Below, piece by piece: positions 49,221 to 60,266 of a DNA stretch of 64,000 nucleotides. The DNA is from Dactylellina haptotyla. Its lineage: Eukaryota; Ascomycota; Orbiliomycetes; Orbiliales; Orbiliaceae. Where the stretch lies: the NCBI GenBank assembly GCA_031310005.1, contig CM062382.1:1364001-1428000 (forward strand). Direction: 5' to 3'. The notes beneath the pieces are model-generated. The model saw only the letters and a list, made by a program, of their open reading frames with translations. It was not told the origin of the DNA and searched no databases. Numbering within the stretch: position 1 is the stretch's first letter; every line of letters starts with the position of its first letter. The translations under genes and the position numbers were made by a program.

Positions 49221-50456
49221 CTAGGCGGTGGGCTTTGCGAGCCACCGTTCCCAGATAGTGATGCCCTTTTTGCTATCAGTTAACCACCGCTGCAGATCAG
49301 CCCGCAGCTCCTGTTCCGTCCTGTTGAGCACCCGGCTATTTTCCAAACCCGAAAAAGTCAGCAATCCAGCAGGTGTTTTTGTAGATATAGGATATATATA
49401 AAGAGATACTCACATCCCACGGTCCAGACAGGCAATCTCTAATTCGGCGGGACTCAGCTTGAGCACGCCACCGCCCTTTGCGATCAGGATGTCGTCGGTG
49501 GCGAGGTAAATCTCGTACCTGCGCAGTCGTTTATCCAGCACGAACCCGAACGGGAGGTTGAGCATCCTCGAGGGCCAGAGGGATGAATGCCTCCCCACGA
49601 CGGTGGAGCAGTGCAGTTTTTCTTTCCATGTTAAGCGTTCGACCCCTTCGACGGGGCGGTTGATGCTGGAGGAAGGTAGGAAGGATTCGAAGGATTCGCG
49701 GATCCGACGCTCGCGGGTACGACGGTCGTGGATGACTTGGGTGGGGATCCTGCAGGTGCCCGGGACGATGTTGGAGAAGACAGCAACGACGAGAGGGGTG
49801 AACTCGCCGCAGACGGTAAAAAGGATGGCGAAGAGGGGTATGCGGCGGATGTCGTGCTGGTTACGTCTACAAATAAATTACGGTATAATGTTTAGAAACT
49901 TTCTGGTTTTTCTTTCAAGAAAAAAAAAAAAAAACCTTGGCAAAGTCAATGCAGACAGAAAGAGGAGAGAGGTAATGTGGAAATAATGGTAATATACATG
50001 CGCGCGCGAATAGTTCTTAGAGCAGGATACTCACTTTAGGAGCTGGAGATCGGCTCTTGTTATCCATTTGTTCTGGACGATGCCGGCGTAGCCTCTATCT
50101 TCGCGCCACTTGGTCATGATTGGCGAGGCGAGTCGAGGGTTGACCCAGGCGGCATTCTTGAGGCCAGTTTTGTAGAAGGACAGGTAGCCCTTGCCAAGCT
50201 TGAAGTAGTAGCTGAAGACGCTTTGGCCGGGTTCACGGGGTGGAGGGAGGTCGAGAGGGGCGGGGAGGGTGGAGAGGGGGGCGTTGATGGGGGTGTCATA
50301 GCGGGCGTCGGACGGGGTGGCAGAGGAGGAGGAGGAGGAGGAGGAGTGGCATCTTGGTTGGAAGGGGAGGAGGAGAAGGTTTGTGGCTTTTGTCTGACGG
50401 TAGACCGGGCGGCCGCAGTGGACGGCCCTCCCGCAGGCCGCGAATGTTGTGCTCAT
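49221..50456 (-). CDS. LETM1-like ribosome-binding-domain mitochondrial protein
   Basis: Exons 50456-50035, 49866-49414 and 49335-49221 (introns 168 and 78 nt) give 329 residues. The frame is open upstream but lacks an ATG, so 50456 is the first possible start. The N-terminus is rich in Ser, Arg and Ala with almost no acids, as a mitochondrial presequence; a poly-Ser tract is coded by a TCC repeat. The LETM1/Mdm38 hallmark is the block IRRIPLFAILFTVCGEFTPLVVAV, one membrane-spanning segment. It is followed by a soluble domain with LSPAELEIACLDRGM and NRTEQELRADLQRWL, the pattern of the LETM1 ribosome-binding domain. Known members sit in the inner membrane and link mitochondrial ribosomes or ion exchange to it. 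It is shorter than Mdm38/Ylh47, lacking their C-terminal coiled coil, so a distinct fungal LETM1-like paralogue is likely. Confidence 0.82.
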
Positions 50457-51265
50457 CGACGAGGAGGAGGACTGGTTGATTGGTGAGGTTGAGTGATTGT
50501 CCTCGATGGGACGGCGGCGTCTGGGCAATGGACCCAGTTACCCAATTATGACAATACGAACAAATGCAAATACGCAAATATGGTAATAATAATAATATAA
50601 CAATATCGGATTAGTACGCTTTGCGGAGGGAGGAGAGGTTGGAGAGAGGGAGGAGCGACCCAACGGCCAATGCGGCGGGAAAATCTGGTCTCGGAAGGAC
50701 AGCGGTTTGGGGTTTTGCCCAGGCGAGAGGTTTCGGCGGATCCCTGCAGGACGAGGCGGCGGGGATATATGCTGTCCGCAGAACAGCCCGATTCGGGCGT
50801 TAGCGGCTCTTGGTCGCGCCCTTCTGAGCATTCCGTGATGAAGCTGAGATGCAGCGGGCTCTTGGCCGGGGACGGGCACCCGTCGACGAGGGCGCTGGCG
50901 GTGGAGACGACGCCCAGGCTGATTCATTGATCAATACCTCCTGCGCCCAGCCTGCGAAATTGCTAGCCGGCGCTGGGCAGCTGCAAATGCAGGATTTGAT
51001 ATTTCTCGCAATGCGGACCAGCACAAGGAGGAAGGTCTGGTTAGAGCCGGCCAGGCAAGGGCGCCTGCTCTGGCCGTCTTGCAATCTGGCGGGAGCAATA
51101 CAAGAAGCCGGCGGAGTCCCGTCAGAGATATCGACAGACCGACCGACTGACATTCGCTCGCTTCACGCCACGACGCCCGTAACGCCGACATATACACACG
51201 CCTGATAATAACAAATAATAATAACAATCATAATCATAATTATAATAATAATCGTAGATAATAAT
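50457..51265. other. Divergent promoter region
   Basis: It separates the LETM1-like gene (-) from the disordered-protein gene (+). Overlapping GC-rich frames on both strands look like composition artefacts. A TAATAATAA/AATAAT microsatellite at 51205-51265 ends at the candidate ATG. Confidence 0.45.
51205..51265 (+). repeat. AAT-rich microsatellite
   Basis: Imperfect aat/ataataac repeats over about 60 nt directly precede the ATG at 51266. They are probably leader or promoter sequence. Confidence 0.75.
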
Positions 51266-52882
51266 ATGCACTATCACACACTCGACCGCGGGGCCGGCAG
51301 CTCCCACATCCATCTTCCCTATGCAAAGTTCCTCTCCAGCGCCTCATCGCCAGATATCGACACCCGCCGTCCTGACGAGCACGCCACCGCCGCAGTCCCC
51401 GTCGTCCTCGATCTCGATCTCGATCTCGTTTCTGCTGGGCCCGCGATGGAGGGAAGAGACCCCAACACGCCCGGGGAGGAGGACGTCCGCGAGAGCAAGC
51501 CGTTCGTCAAGTACAAGAAGGTAATCAATACACTCCCTCTCCTGGCTCGCGCAATGCGATCGGATGAAAAGAACAAGACGAAAAATCCTCGCTGGCCAGG
51601 AACGCAAGCTGGCGGGACGGGCAGGTGTTGGCCGCGAGGTCGCTAAGCGAGATTAAGCGAACCGGAGCCCCATTTTGCAGACTCAGTTTTCGGCTGACCT
51701 CGTCTTCAACACAGAAGCACCCCACCGCCACCACCACTTCGACCATCACCACCACCACCTCTCCGGCTTCAACTTCAATCTCGGAGCGTGTCGACCAATC
51801 CGACTTGACAGGTGCTGAGACCGAGGGCCCACCCGTGACCATACCTGCCGGAAGCTGCCGCTCCAGCTCGTCCGACCTCGCCGCAGACGTCCCCGCCCCC
51901 GCTGCCCCCGCTGCCCCACTAGATCCCTACTACCGCCCTCCTTCCCCCCCGGCACGCCTCCGCGTCCCCTCAAAGTCCAAGAACCCAAACCCTCTCGTCC
52001 TCGGACGCAAGGCTCTTGGTCGGGACGACGACGTTCCTCCCTCAGAATCCCCCCTCCTACCCTCCAAACCACCCCGCGTATCCTTCGACCCCACCACCAC
52101 CACCACCACTGTTACCACAACACCGACACCCCATCGCTGCACTCTTCCTCGTCCAACTTGCGCTCCACAGCGACCTCCTATCCTTAAGGAGCCTAGGGGG
52201 CCCAGGAAGAGAGACAGATTCGTCCCTCCCTTCGTCGTCTCCTTCTACGACCGCTATCTCAAAGGCGTCCACCGCCACGGTTCCCTGCGATCCAAAACAA
52301 AGGTCCACTGGGATCCCCAGAATCCCATCTACCGGATCCACCAGTGTGATCCCTTGGTCCACACCGAGTTCACCACCCCAACCCCTTCTGACGAAGAACC
52401 CGAGCACCACTACGACCCCATCATTGGCGCTCCGGGCCTCATCCCCTCCTCCGCTTCCCTCCCTTCCATCGGCAGCTCCAGTAACTTTGGTACCGCCACC
52501 AACGAAGCCAGTGCGAACGCTTTCCAACGGCCTCCTGTCCAGAAATACTCCTCCCTCTTCGCCGAATTCCCTCCCGAGGAGCTAGGTGAATCGTCCGCGC
52601 AACTCGCAGCCAGACAACCGGAAAGACTCCCCCTTTTAGCCAACCGCCCTCCACCCCCCACCATCAAGGAATCCTACCGTCCGCTCAAGGAAAAAGAAGT
52701 CCAGCAAGAATCTCCCGGGTCCTCTTCTCGTTCTCAAGACCCCAAGAGATTTTCAGGGTCCAGCTGGGATAAATACAGCAAAAATGTACGTAGTTGCTTA
52801 CCCTCCTGGCCCATCTATCATAATCACTCATATTAACCTTTTTCAGGGCGGAGACGAAAACAAACCCAAGGGGCATTCCTGA
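51266..52882 (+). CDS. Disordered Pro/Ser/Thr-rich protein overlapping prefoldin 3
   Basis: Exons 51266-51520, 51715-52785 and 52847-52882 give 453 residues; an internal ATG at 51446 (MEGRDPNTPGEEDV) would give 393. The chain is rich in Pro, Ser and Thr with poly-Thr and Pro clusters (TTTSTITTTTSPASTSIS). A more ordered central part (VHWDPQNPIYRIHQCDPLVH) and a C-terminal WDKYSKN follow. Third positions are strongly C-biased, which supports real coding. No domain was recognised. Its second intron is the same one that splits the prefoldin 3 start codon, and its last exon is read in a different frame from prefoldin. If that intron is retained, the protein ends at 52836 instead. It could be a separate gene, or a long upstream frame on a shared transcript. 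Confidence 0.55.
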
Positions 52883-53585
52883 GGCTCCCTTCATAGAAAA
52901 CGTGGAAGATTTTGTTACAAGCAAGCAGGAAATCGAACCTGCCATTCGGAAATTTAGCGAAATGATTGCGTAGGTCCCCCCTCAGAATCGGTCATGAAAA
53001 TCGCCTAGGCTGAACTGTCGACGTAGAAAATATACATACATGATGGAATCCAACTCCCGGCGTGCAGCTGGTCTCAAAGATAAAATCCCCGATATTAAGA
53101 AGACCCTACAAATGGTTCAGTTCCTGGACGCTAAGAATAAAAAAGACGACGACGAACCCATATCTACAATGTTTGAACTATCCGATACCCTTTACGCGAA
53201 AGCCTCAGTCACTGCTCCCTCTGAAGTCTACCTCTGGTTAGGTGTACGTCATCCTCCACTTTTAATCCCATTTGTTTCAATCAACGAATTAACAGCCCGG
53301 TAGGCGAACGTTATGCTGGCATATCCTAATGAAGAAGCCATCTCCATGCTGAAGCAGAAACTCTCTGCCGCTCAAGAATCTCTTCGTAACTGTGAAGAGG
53401 ATATCGATTTCCTACGACAACAGATCACCGTAAGTTTCTTGAACATTCTGTGTAGTATCAATTCAGACAGCATCCGGTTAACATAAGCTCGTTATTTACA
53501 GACCTTGGAAGTCAATACGAGCCGCATGTATAACTGGAACATTAGTTTACAGAGGAAAGAGAAAGAGCAGGCTGCAGCGAAATGA
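52784..53585 (+). CDS. Prefoldin subunit 3 (PFD3/PAC10/VBP1 family)
   Basis: Exons 52784-52785, 52847-52969, 53027-53243, 53304-53429 and 53502-53585 give 183 residues. Prefoldin is the hexameric cytosolic chaperone that hands nascent actin and tubulin to CCT; subunit 3 is an alpha-class subunit. The conserved N-terminus NPRGIPEAPFIENVEDFV is in place. It is followed by the first helix, RRAAGLKDKIPDIKKTLQMV, the beta-hairpin region TMFELSDTLYAKA ... VYLWLGANVMLAYP, and the second helix CEEDIDFLRQQITTLEV. The only ATG giving a normal N-terminus is split by an intron: AT at 52784-52785 and G at 52847. The result is MAETKTNPRG, matching the usual start of fungal homologues. Introns are 57-72 nt. 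Confidence 0.92.
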
Positions 53586-54157
53586 TCCCACGACTCTCTT
53601 ATGATTACCGTATTTTAATCACGCCTCATAGATGAAGACATAAAAACTCAGACTTTCCTTCTTTCTTTCTTTTTCACCCCCAATTTTCATGTTCAGCACA
53701 GCGAATTGAATATGACCATATGGCTCTACAAGCTCTTCATGTTGCCGCTTTTATGTTTCTTCTTCTACGCATGATACCACGAAAAGTTTCCGAAAAAGTC
53801 ACTTTCTACAACGCTCTTATAGTAAATAATCAAACATGATTGCTACCGAAGCCTCATACATTTAACTTCCTGTTCATAGTTGATAGAATATATCCTACCA
53901 CAAGTCGAACTCCCAACACTCCGTTAACATACTTAGCGGGACAAGATAGACAGCTTTTGTTGTAGAACCATGCGTTGTGTGTTGCATCCAACCGACCATA
54001 TAAAAGCATTTCGAGCATATAATTTTTAACACCCTCCAAACGCAAGGTCTTCCCAAACCGAACGCCAATATATATCTCGAAAGACGCAGCCAATTGGATC
54101 ACCGCCACCGGAGTATGATGTACCAGGGCTCGCCAAGCGACTAAAAAGACAGCACTC
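53586..54157. other. Intergenic region
   Basis: This is the 3' flank of prefoldin 3 and the promoter of the first PPR-like gene. A CTTT-rich run lies near 53658-53674. No gene is supported. Confidence 0.5.
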
Positions 54158-57110
54158 ATGCTCCGGCGACGGCACAATGTCGTCCTCCGAAATAGACGTC
54201 TTTGGGGAGGGCTAGTTTCGCGGCAAAACAGTTTGCAACGACTGGTTCAATATGAGAATGTGCGATTTTATTCCACCGCTGAGGAAGCGATCACGGAACA
54301 GAACTCTAGCCCACCGCCTATAAAAGGGTCGAAAGAAGAACCAGGCCCCGCGCAGCCAGCAGCTTCCCAGTCAGAAGTGGTGCCGCCAGGTCGGGTCATC
54401 ATTCGAACAATTGGAGTGAAGGACAAGAGCGAGGCGAATATTGGGACTTTCGCAAAGGACCACTTCAGTCCGGCGTACCGACTCCGAAAACAAATACTCA
54501 GCAATTGGGTCAATAAAGACCAAGGGGGTTCGAATGCGAATGAGAAAAGTGATGAAAACGGTGCAAGGGAGAAAGAGAAGAAAGGCACATTCCGCGTGTG
54601 GACCGATAAACAGGTCGATAAACAGATACACGGGACCCCGCAGACTTCGATAAAGAATTTCCGTAGAGGCAGAACGCAATCGGGTCCCATTGGATTACGT
54701 CAGTTGAATTTTGACGACGATTTGGGCAAGCTTACGGCGAAGGGGCAGGACGTCCTTCTGACTTCTAAAGGCGGCGAGCAGAGGACTGAGCTTTTCGGTC
54801 AAATTTTGGGACAGTATAAACAGAACAAGGCGCCAGTGCTGATCTGGCAGCCCGAGAACATCGAAGGGTTGGATAGAGGTGCGGAACTGGCGGATAGGGT
54901 GGCAAAGGCGTCAATCCCAATTGATCAGTCATTACGGCAGAAACTTCTGACGCGGTATACGGTAATTAAACTAGCGTTTTCTCATCGCCGCTACCTGATT
55001 TTGAGATGTCGTGGCTAACGAATAGGTAGGATGTGCCAATTGAAGAACCTGGTGAGGAACTAGATGTCAAGCGTATCGCACAGGCATTTGCAGACCTCAA
55101 AACTTCCGAGGGCGAATATTTCGCCAGTATGAATGAGGTAACCAAGGTTTTACCCAAGCTACCTCCCCAAGTCGCAGACCAGATCCGATCTGCGAGGAAA
55201 GTGGGATTACAAGCAAAAGTAAAGATTACAGAGGATGTCCTCAATTCACTGGGAGAGGCCGGTTGGGAACCGTTTCTGAAATCCATCTCTCGTGATTCTA
55301 TGATTGCTGGTTTAGATTTAATCCTCGAAACGCTGGAAATGGGCCCGGTTAAGATCACTCGATTAATCGCCGAGCCGATACTTCTGAGCATGGGGCTAGG
55401 TGGCAGAGTCGACGATGTAGAACGTGTGATGAAGTTTTGTAGGAAAGGTATTTTCGATAGAACCACCTCTAGCGTCTTATCTCGAAGTTCTGCTAATATT
55501 CGAAACTTCACCCTGGTCTAGAAAATATCAATGTATCCGCTGCCCACCTCTTGCGCGCCTATAGGCTCCAGTGCCGTATTCGTCCTGAAAAATCGGAGCA
55601 ACTCGCAAGGATAGTCCCGCAGCTAGCGCGAGATGGGTTCGACGAGCGCGCGTACGCCGTCTTAATGCAAATTTATGGGGATGCCAGAAGGAGAGACCTG
55701 GTAATCGCGCTTTTCAATAATTATGAGAACTTTGTATTTGTACGCCCGTTGCGAACTACATTCATTCACAACGCCCTGCTGCAAATCTTCTCACAGTCTG
55801 GCATGGCCGAGGAAGCCGAATACGTATTTCAAGCTATGAAATACCGAAGGGATGGTGCGCCCGCTCCAGATTTCGAGACCTACGGACACATTGCAGCGGT
55901 ATATGAAAAACGGCCAGATTATTATCAGAAGCTTATCTTGCTGGCGAATGAGTATCTTGGAACTGGACTCCCTTTTAGCCCACCGCTCTTTGGGGCTTTG
56001 ATGAAGGCTTGTGCAAGTGCTGGCCGGCTCGATGCTACAACCTTGATCTTTGACAAGCTTTTTTCAAGACCGGATTTGAGACCGACCAAAGATCTGGTTC
56101 TGGATTATTTGAACGCTTTGATGTTGGCGAGGGTTGACCCAAGTGACGAAGAAACTGTATCCGTTGGTCTCCCTATGTTCGAGAGGTTACCCATTGACAC
56201 TCGGGATGTTGGAACAAAGGAAAAGGGCACGGTTGCCTCAGAAAGACCAGATGAAGATGAAAATGCGGTCCCAACAGATCTGGATGCCGCGGAGGGAAGT
56301 TTAAAACCAGAGGCCCTCAGTGCGGATAATCAAAAGTATAGGATTCCAGCGGCCCCGGTACCACCCAGGACTGCGGGTGAGCTTCTCGCTCTGGCGGACT
56401 TGCAATACCAACATCTTCGCAAGTACCAACCCCAATTAGGGTCAAGGATGAACCAACGTATGTTCATCCGACTCTTCGTGAGTCACGGGTTCTACGAAAC
56501 GTTCAAGAAAGCATACCGCTGGCTAGCACTGGCCACAGGCCTTCGCGGAAGGCAATCTATTTTCCCAGAGTACCAACGGAAAACCAAGGTCTCATTCGCG
56601 GATTTCGCCAAGGGCGCCAATCTGGAGCGCCCTATCAACTCGGATGAACGGTACGAATTTGATTACCTCCACCATCCGCTGTCGTTGGTTGATGCGTTCC
56701 CGGCCCTTCGGGTAGCGTACGAAACGAGAGACATCGAATTCGCCAGGGCTGTGATCAATGATTATGATAGCTTCTTGAAAACCGACTCGGACGGCGTAGC
56801 CCGTTCGCAGGCAGTTAAAGATGGATGGGCTCTAAGAGCGGAAGCCATGATCATCAACATTCTCGCAGCATGTGAAGACATGGAAGGTGCGATGAGGAGG
56901 TTCGATCAATCGATGGGGACAATCGTGTGGAATATTGACCGACCGCGGCTTTTTGCGAAGCGCATCGCGGTATTTACGGGAATGTTGGTTAGGATGGGGG
57001 ATGAGAATAAAGCTAGACATGTTTTTAGGAGACTCCAAGAAATCGAGGCCAAGATGCAGGGTTTGAGTATTACTATGTATGATCGAGCCACGGATGCATT
57101 TCAGATTTGA
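54158..57110 (+). CDS. Large PPR-like mitochondrial protein
   Basis: Exons 54158-54961, 55030-55447 and 55522-57110 give 936 residues. The N-terminus MLRRRHNVVLRNRRLWGG is highly basic, a mitochondrial presequence. The first third is charged and disordered. From about residue 410 there are paired helices of the pentatricopeptide type: AYAVLMQIYGDARRRDLVIA, TTFIHNALLQIFSQSGMAEE, FETYGHIAAVYEKRPDYYQK, PPLFGALMKACASAGRLDAT, and KDLVLDYLNALMLARVDPSD. PPR proteins bind organellar RNA and act in its processing, stability or translation. Resemblance to fungal mitochondrial translation activators (CYA5-like) is possible but not established. The next gene, of similar kind, starts 425 bp downstream on the same strand. 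Confidence 0.82.
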
Positions 57111-57534
57111 TTGAGGGAATTAAGTTTAAAGGGAGGTATATGCTCGGGGTAGTCGTGTGCGGAGTTTTCATTGTACATATATTAAGAACAAAGTATATAG
57201 GCTTAATATCAAAACCCATTCCTTGCCTTTCTGTTCAATCCAAGTTTTCCCCCGTGGTGTTGCATTGGTGTTGCATTTATTGCTGCTGGTCTTTGGGGTG
57301 TTGTTCACCAACGCCCTCAATATTGCAATACACCTTTTCCAAGAAAGACCACGGATCTCGCGGATCAGATGTGATGTTTACACACGTTTGGTTTTTATAT
57401 TGGTATTTGCAGTATCCTGTTCGGTAACAACTACGAGTGCTCAAACACCGACGGCGACGAATCTGCTGTGAAGCCGAGGCATTTCCCGAAGCGATACGAT
57501 GTATCAGCAACAAAAATGATTGGACAGGCACGTA
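57111..57534. other. Short intergenic region between two PPR-like genes
   Basis: It is 424 bp with only shadow frames. It serves as terminator of the upstream gene and promoter of the downstream one. Confidence 0.5.
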
Positions 57535-60060
57535 ATGTATCGAGACATTTTAACGGCTTCGCCTCTTGATACCAATTTCCCAGGAAGAGTTCGTCCTCTC
57601 CTCAGGAGTCTACGGAGAGACTCCGGCTCCATAAAAGCAACGCGATGGAAGAGCACAGACGAGACCGTTCAGGACGGGTCAAGGCCACATTTCAGTCTTG
57701 AAGAAGCCCGAAAACTTGCATCCAATCAGGGTTACATAGCTAAATTGAAACTAGCGCATCATGTTAAAGAAAAGTTTATATTTAGTCATGAGAAGCATCT
57801 TACAAGCGACGACTCAGAGGCCAGCTCACACCAAACCCTAGGCCCCGAAGGCGACAATGAGACCTTTGGTGATGCCTTCCCTTCAGGTTTTCAGTTTGAA
57901 GTAACAGATTGGCAACAAAACCCTGAGTTCGTCGGAAGAATAAAGCATAGAGATTCGCGAATTGCGTGGGAAGCTAACTTGCTTGAAACCCTACCGCTAC
58001 GCGACAACCTACGTCGTTTGTTATCCTCTAAGTCATTGACTGATGAGGAAGTAGAGACAGCATGGGGCCTTATTATCAGTGGGTCTGGCTTTTACCACCC
58101 CATTCTGAGGACCTCATTGAATTATTTGGTTCAGCTTTTACCATTCGAGTTTGTTTTCAGTCGGATATACCAATATATATCTTTCGTGAAAGATAGAAAC
58201 AACGGTGTAGTTTTGGGTAGATATTTTCCTCAGCAGTATACGGACTGGCTTATAGAAGGGGCGGGATATAATGGAAATGTGGAAGCCGCAAAAGAAGCCC
58301 TAAAGATAATGGATCAACGTATGTATCCTTGTCTCTTCACCTCCAAGCATCTCTTCAGCGCCGTTTCTTACAGCTTTGTTTTTTTTAAAAACAAGAAAGT
58401 TGGTGTAAAGCGCAGATCTGATCACTACAAACATCTACTCTTGGCTATTAGACAGCAGCTCAAGGATATTCGAAATATAAGTGCACAAGAGCGAATGGCC
58501 TTCCTTAAATTGGCTAGCGATTCGATAGAAGAAATGCAAATCTTAGGCATTGAACCCGGTTTCGTGAGTGAGCATCTGTTTCTAATGTGTAGCCGAATAA
58601 CAGGCATATTGCTAATCGTTTTTGCCATTTTGCCAAACTAAAAGAGGAACATGACTCTGTTTCTGGATATATTGCGAGATCTAGGCCATCATGTGTATGC
58701 AAATGCTGTCTGGAAGAAATTGGACCGAGGCAAGGCGATAAATGACGAAAAAGCTAGTCCGATGGCTCGGGCTGCATTTTATTACCGAGGTATATGCACA
58801 GTCATGTTCTATGGAGACCTAAAAGAGGCTATAAGTATAATAGAGGAATATAGGGATTGGAACGAACATCGCCTTGGGAATCAAGCACTGGGAATTTATA
58901 CAGCGGATAGCCTAGAGTCGGAGAGACCGATTTTTACGATGTGCAGAGGTCTTCTCATTGTACTGACGAAACGTTTCCACGAAAGCTATAAGCCTTTGGT
59001 ATATAAGCTTTGGGCGACGATGGAGAAAACACCGTTCATCCGGGGTCTTGACTATTATCCTATGATAATCGTGATGGGAAAGGTTGGTCATATGGAGGGG
59101 GTTCGAAAATTGTTTCTCAGCTGCCTTAAACACAAAACGAGTCGCTGCCAAGGTCTCCTCCGCAGTGTTATCAATGCCTATTCAGCATTTATGGTACGGA
59201 TAGGCAGCGACCCAAATGCTGCTTCGCATGGTTACGTGCCGGCCTCTCTTGGGGGCAAGTCTTGGAACTTGGTCTTGGGTAAGAGACCAAACACCGCCCT
59301 TCAAGATATCGAAGAATATTTTGCGAAACACGAATGTCCAACGACCACTATTGGAGCTTATGAAGAAATTTCCTTCATTACAAACATTCTTCTGAATGCA
59401 TTTCCTAGTTGGCCAAGTAGCACCATCTTTCGACCCTATTTATGGATGGGGGTAAATGCTGGTTTTAGCACGCTGCTACGAAAACAATTCCGGGAACTCA
59501 CAAATCCTCCCCCAAACTCTACCTATATTATCGCGATTCGGAAGAAATTTGCGAGCCTATGGTTTGGGGAGATGATATTTGTTGCTGGAAGAGCTAGAGA
59601 TTTTGAATGGGTGGAAGAGATTACAGAACTATTCTCTGAATATCTGCGAGAGGGACTGTTCTCGGCCGCCACACTGGCTAAGGAAGTTTCATCTGGTAAG
59701 ATTGGCAAAGAACTCGAAGAAGCGTCTGTATTTGCGGATTATGTTTGGGCGGCTGCCACCTGCGGTCGGTGGGATGTTGCGTTCGGCACGAAGAAAGCTC
59801 TCTTAAAACACTGGTCGGGGGATCTCTACCTTCAAATTCGTGTTCAATTCTTGAGAAAACTGAAAGGTCGAATTAACAAAGATCCACCAATTAAGGATAA
59901 AGACTGGGCGACATACTTGACGCGGGAAAGGTGCAATGCCGAAGAGCAGCAACGCATACAGGCGGCAATATCTGATGGCTTGAGAGTGAAACGGCTACAG
60001 CAAGAGGCGAAGGGACTACGCACTAGAACACCTAAGTTTGGAACTACGTCTTTAATATAA
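57535..60060 (+). CDS. Large mitochondrial PPR/helical-repeat-like protein
   Basis: Exons 57535-58563 and 58645-60060 (81-nt intron with GTGAGT donor) give 814 residues. The start at 57535 is the first ATG in the frame. It yields MYRDILTASPLDTNFPGRVR followed by Arg/Ser-rich sequence, a plausible mitochondrial presequence. The rest is mostly alpha-helical with PPR-like helix pairs, for example NMTLFLDILRDLGHHVYANA, DYYPMIIVMGKVGHMEGVRK and LRSVINAYSAFMVRIGSDPN, though the repeats are degenerate. Leaving the intron in gives a stop at 58639-58641, 26 codons after the donor. It probably acts on a mitochondrial mRNA or the mitoribosome, by analogy only; no named orthologue was recognised. Confidence 0.78.
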
Positions 60061-60266
60061 GGCTCCTTTATCTACCATCTTCGGCTCATAACCATATAGC
60101 TCTTGTTCGCGACAAAGTCACTGCTCCAGTAATACTAGAAATTTGCCAAGAATTTACGACTATACTAAATATACATACACAAAAAATGAGGGCGTACCTC
60201 ACCAAAGATTCCATCCTTCAATATGCTACGACTTAAGTTATACAGGGCTAAGAAATAATTTCCAAG
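60061..60266. other. Convergent 3' intergenic gap
   Basis: About 200 bp lie between the second PPR-like gene (+) and the last 13-nt coding exon of CWH43 (-). The 3' UTRs probably abut or overlap. Confidence 0.6.

Noticed and set aside
50538-51227. Several 85-130 codon frames on both strands in the divergent promoter
   Set aside because: They overlap one another, show no splice-consistent extension or family resemblance, and reflect high GC content.
52928-52945. tRNA T-loop-like string (aaatcgaacct)
   Set aside because: It lies inside prefoldin 3 coding sequence (KQEIEPAI) and no cloverleaf forms around it.
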